From an uncultured Blautia sp. (GTDB taxonomy: Bacteria; Bacillota; Clostridia; Lachnospirales; Lachnospiraceae): a DNA stretch of 64,000 bases. Shown one piece after another: positions 62,254 to 64,000 of the stretch (positions are counted from its first letter, which is position 1; each line of letters starts with the position of its first letter). A program made the translations under genes and the position numbers. The notes beneath the pieces are model-generated. The model was not told the DNA's origin. It was given only the letters and a program-made list of their open reading frames with translations, and did not search any database. The stretch covers positions 1 to 64,000 of the forward strand of contig UQMI01000004.1 in assembly GCA_900542045.1 (NCBI GenBank), read 5' to 3'.

Positions 62254-64000
62254 CTATTTTGCAAACTGGCTGTTAAACAGTTTTGCATAAAATCCGTTCC
62301 TGTCCAGCAGCTCCTGATGTCTGCCCTGCTCCACGATCTTTCCATCCCGCATCACCAGGATCCTGTCTGCCTCTTTGATCGTAGACAGGCGATGGGCCAC
62401 GATAAAGCTGGTCCTGCCCTCCATCATTCTGGCAAAAGCCTCCTGAATACGGATTTCCGTACGGGTATCAATGGAAGAAGTAGCTTCGTCCAGGATCAGC
62501 ATGGGCGGCAGACTCAGCATCACTCTGGCAATGCACAGAAGCTGCTTCTGCCCCTGGGAAAGGTTGCCGCCGTCTTCGGAAATATAGGTATCATAGCCCT
62601 GGGGCAGCCGTCGGATAAAACTGTGGGCATGAGCGGCTTTGGCGGCCTCCACCATCTGCTCTTCCGTTGCCTCCGGATGTCCGAACAGAATGTTTTCCCG
62701 AATGGTTCCCGTCCGCAGCCAGGTCTCCTGCAATACCATTCCATAACTGGACCGCAGGCTTTCTCTGGTCACCTGCCGGATATCGTTGCCATCCACAGTA
62801 ATGGATCCCGCATTTACATCATAAAACCGCATCAGCAGGTTGATCACCGTACTCTTTCCGCAGCCCGTTGGGCCCACAATGGCAATCCTCTGCCCAGGCT
62901 TTACATCCAGATTCAGATCCCGGATCAACTCCACATCTGGCTGATACGAAAAGTCCACGTGCTCCAGCTTCACATTTCCTTTCGCATGTGACAGGACTAC
63001 CGCGTCCTCCGCATCCGGCACCTGGGGCTCTTCTTCGATCAACTCAAAGACTCTGGCTGCGCAGGCGATAGCATTCTGCAGCTCTGTAACCACACCGGAG
63101 ATCTCGTTAAAAGGCTTCGTGTACTGGTTGGCATAGCTGAGCAGACAGGTAAGACTGCCCACAGAAATCCCTCCGTTCATGGCCACAATGGCTCCTGTGA
63201 TTCCCACGGCCGCATAGACAATGCTGTTGACAAACCGGGTGGCCGGATTGGTAATAGAAGAAAAAAACGTGGCCTGCAGACTGCAGCCCTGCAGCCGCTT
63301 ATTGATGTCATCAAACGTTTCCAGAGATTCCTTTTCTCTGGCAAAGGCCTGCACCACTTTCTGGTTGCCGATCATCTCATCGATATGAGCTGTCATCTCT
63401 CCACGGGTCTCTGACTGGAGCTTAAACATGGAAAACGTCCGTTTTGCGATAAACGCCGCCACCAGGAAGGACAGGGGCGTCAGGACAATGACAACCAGCG
63501 TAATACGGACGTCGATCTGAAGCATAAAGAGCAGCGTGCCGAGGATCGTCATAACTCCGGTAAAAAACTGTGTAAATCCCATCAGCAGTCCGTCAGAGAA
63601 CTGATCCACATCTGCCACGATCCGGCTCAGGATATCTCCATAGGGATGGGCATCCACATACTTCACCGGCAGACGGGAAAGATTGGCAAAGGCCTGCCTC
63701 CGGATATCACGCACGACGCCGTAGGTGATCCGGTTATTACTGGTATTCATGATCCACTGGAACAGCGCCGTAAGCAGAATGATCACCGCCATTTTCTTCA
63801 GAATCGCAAAAATCCCCGCAAAATCCACCTGGCCCGGTGCTACGATCAGATTCACTCCGTCGCCGATCAGGATGGGCAGATACAGGGTCAGCACCACGGT
63901 AACAGCTGCACAGAAAAGGGATAGCCCGATCAAAAGCCAGTATCTTTTCAGATAGGACAGAATTTTCTTTATGGTCGCTGTATTTTTTGAGTTCTTTTTC
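62254..64000 (-). CDS. ABC exporter, cut by the right edge
   Basis: The frame is open to the window edge; the TTG-derived start at 63933 is not real, since the coding pattern continues upstream with KKILSYLKRYWLLIG. About 580 residues are present: membrane domain, then ATPase with GPTGCGKST, LSQGQKQLLCIARV and MLILDEATSSID, and switch His in VAHRLST. It is a multidrug/lipid-type half-transporter, probably one of a pair of heterodimeric subunits, with the partner beyond the edge. The start codon may lie at or just past position 64000. Confidence 0.9.
   Translation of the reverse strand, partial: KKNSKNTATIKKILSYLKRYWLLIGLSLFCAAVTVVLTLYLPILIGDGVNLIVAPGQVDFAGIFAILKKMAVIILLTALFQWIMNTSNNRITYGVVRDIRRQAFANLSRLPVKYVDAHPYGDILSRIVADVDQFSDGLLMGFTQFFTGVMTILGTLLFMLQIDVRITLVVIVLTPLSFLVAAFIAKRTFSMFKLQSETRGEMTAHIDEMIGNQKVVQAFAREKESLETFDDINKRLQGCSLQATFFSSITNPATRFVNSIVYAAVGITGAIVAMNGGISVGSLTCLLSYANQYTKPFNEISGVVTELQNAIACAARVFELIEEEPQVPDAEDAVVLSHAKGNVKLEHVDFSYQPDVELIRDLNLDVKPGQRIAIVGPTGCGKSTVINLLMRFYDVNAGSITVDGNDIRQVTRESLRSSYGMVLQETWLRTGTIRENILFGHPEATEEQMVEAAKAAHAHSFIRRLPQGYDTYISEDGGNLSQGQKQLLCIARVMLSLPPMLILDEATSSIDTRTEIRIQEAFARMMEGRTSFIVAHRLSTIKEADRILVMRDGKIVEQGRHQELLDRNGFYAKLFNSQFAK

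Overview
The window looks like a piece of a Clostridia chromosome, most likely Lachnospiraceae (Blautia/Ruminococcus-like). The evidence is the gene content: spo0A, spoIVB, a complete spoIIIAA-AH operon, CotF-type coat proteins, recN-argR-nadK-tlyA-dxs-ispA-xseBA-nusB order, a standalone AICAR transformylase with a PurO-type IMP cyclohydrolase, and strong GGAGG ribosome binding sites throughout. The genus cannot be fixed from the sequence alone. Both edges cut genes: a possible transposase-like gene at 1-40 and an ABC exporter at the right end.

Region 1-6950 is visibly more A+T rich than the rest and carries a ribosomally made, post-translationally modified peptide (RiPP) cluster. On the minus strand it runs HPr-kinase-like protein, PqqD-like protein, S24/S26 peptidase, a 53-residue precursor, a radical SAM/SPASM enzyme and an ABC exporter. 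A nucleotidyltransferase-like gene converges from the left. A sigma-A promoter, a cyclic di-GMP-I (GEMM-I) riboswitch and an overlapping intrinsic terminator precede the operon. Kinase, PqqD and nucleotidyltransferase homologues are typical tailoring partners of lasso peptides, but here they sit with a radical SAM enzyme and no lasso cyclase, and the precursor ends in Ser. This is the most interesting system in the window.

Region 6950-12850 holds recA-recX (LexA box, plus two tandem Spo0A boxes upstream), and a LysR regulator overlapping an 860-residue fusion of CoA-disulfide-reductase, rhodanese, siroheme sulfite/nitrite-reductase and ferredoxin domains. It ends with seven degenerate repeats of exactly 53-bp period. 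Region 12850-33260 is conserved housekeeping and sporulation DNA, nearly all on the minus strand: coat proteins, glgA, spo0A, spoIVB, recN, argR, nadK, tlyA, dxs, ispA, xseB, xseA, nusB, asp23-like, prfC and spoIIIAH-AA.

Region 33300-42700 contains a VanZ-like gene that may be leaderless, an iron-type DUF3793-flavodoxin operon with DtxR-like operators, a small membrane protein, a 57-residue lipoprotein, and the phosphate regulon pstSCAB-phoU-phoP-phoR. Region 42700-49660 is a sugar operon (cupin, MtaA/CmuA-type protein, RbsBAC-like ABC transporter, D-lyxose isomerase) facing an AraC regulator across overlapping divergent promoters.

Region 49650-64000 carries a monoglyceride-lipase-like hydrolase, adenine deaminase, a CarD-like regulator, tRNA-Gly(GCC), a nitroreductase, an Arg-rich membrane lysozyme, oligoendopeptidase F, a YtrA-type GntR/ABC operon, YbjQ, and a split purine end-pathway (purO, purH AICAR domain) under a ZTP riboswitch, then the truncated exporter.
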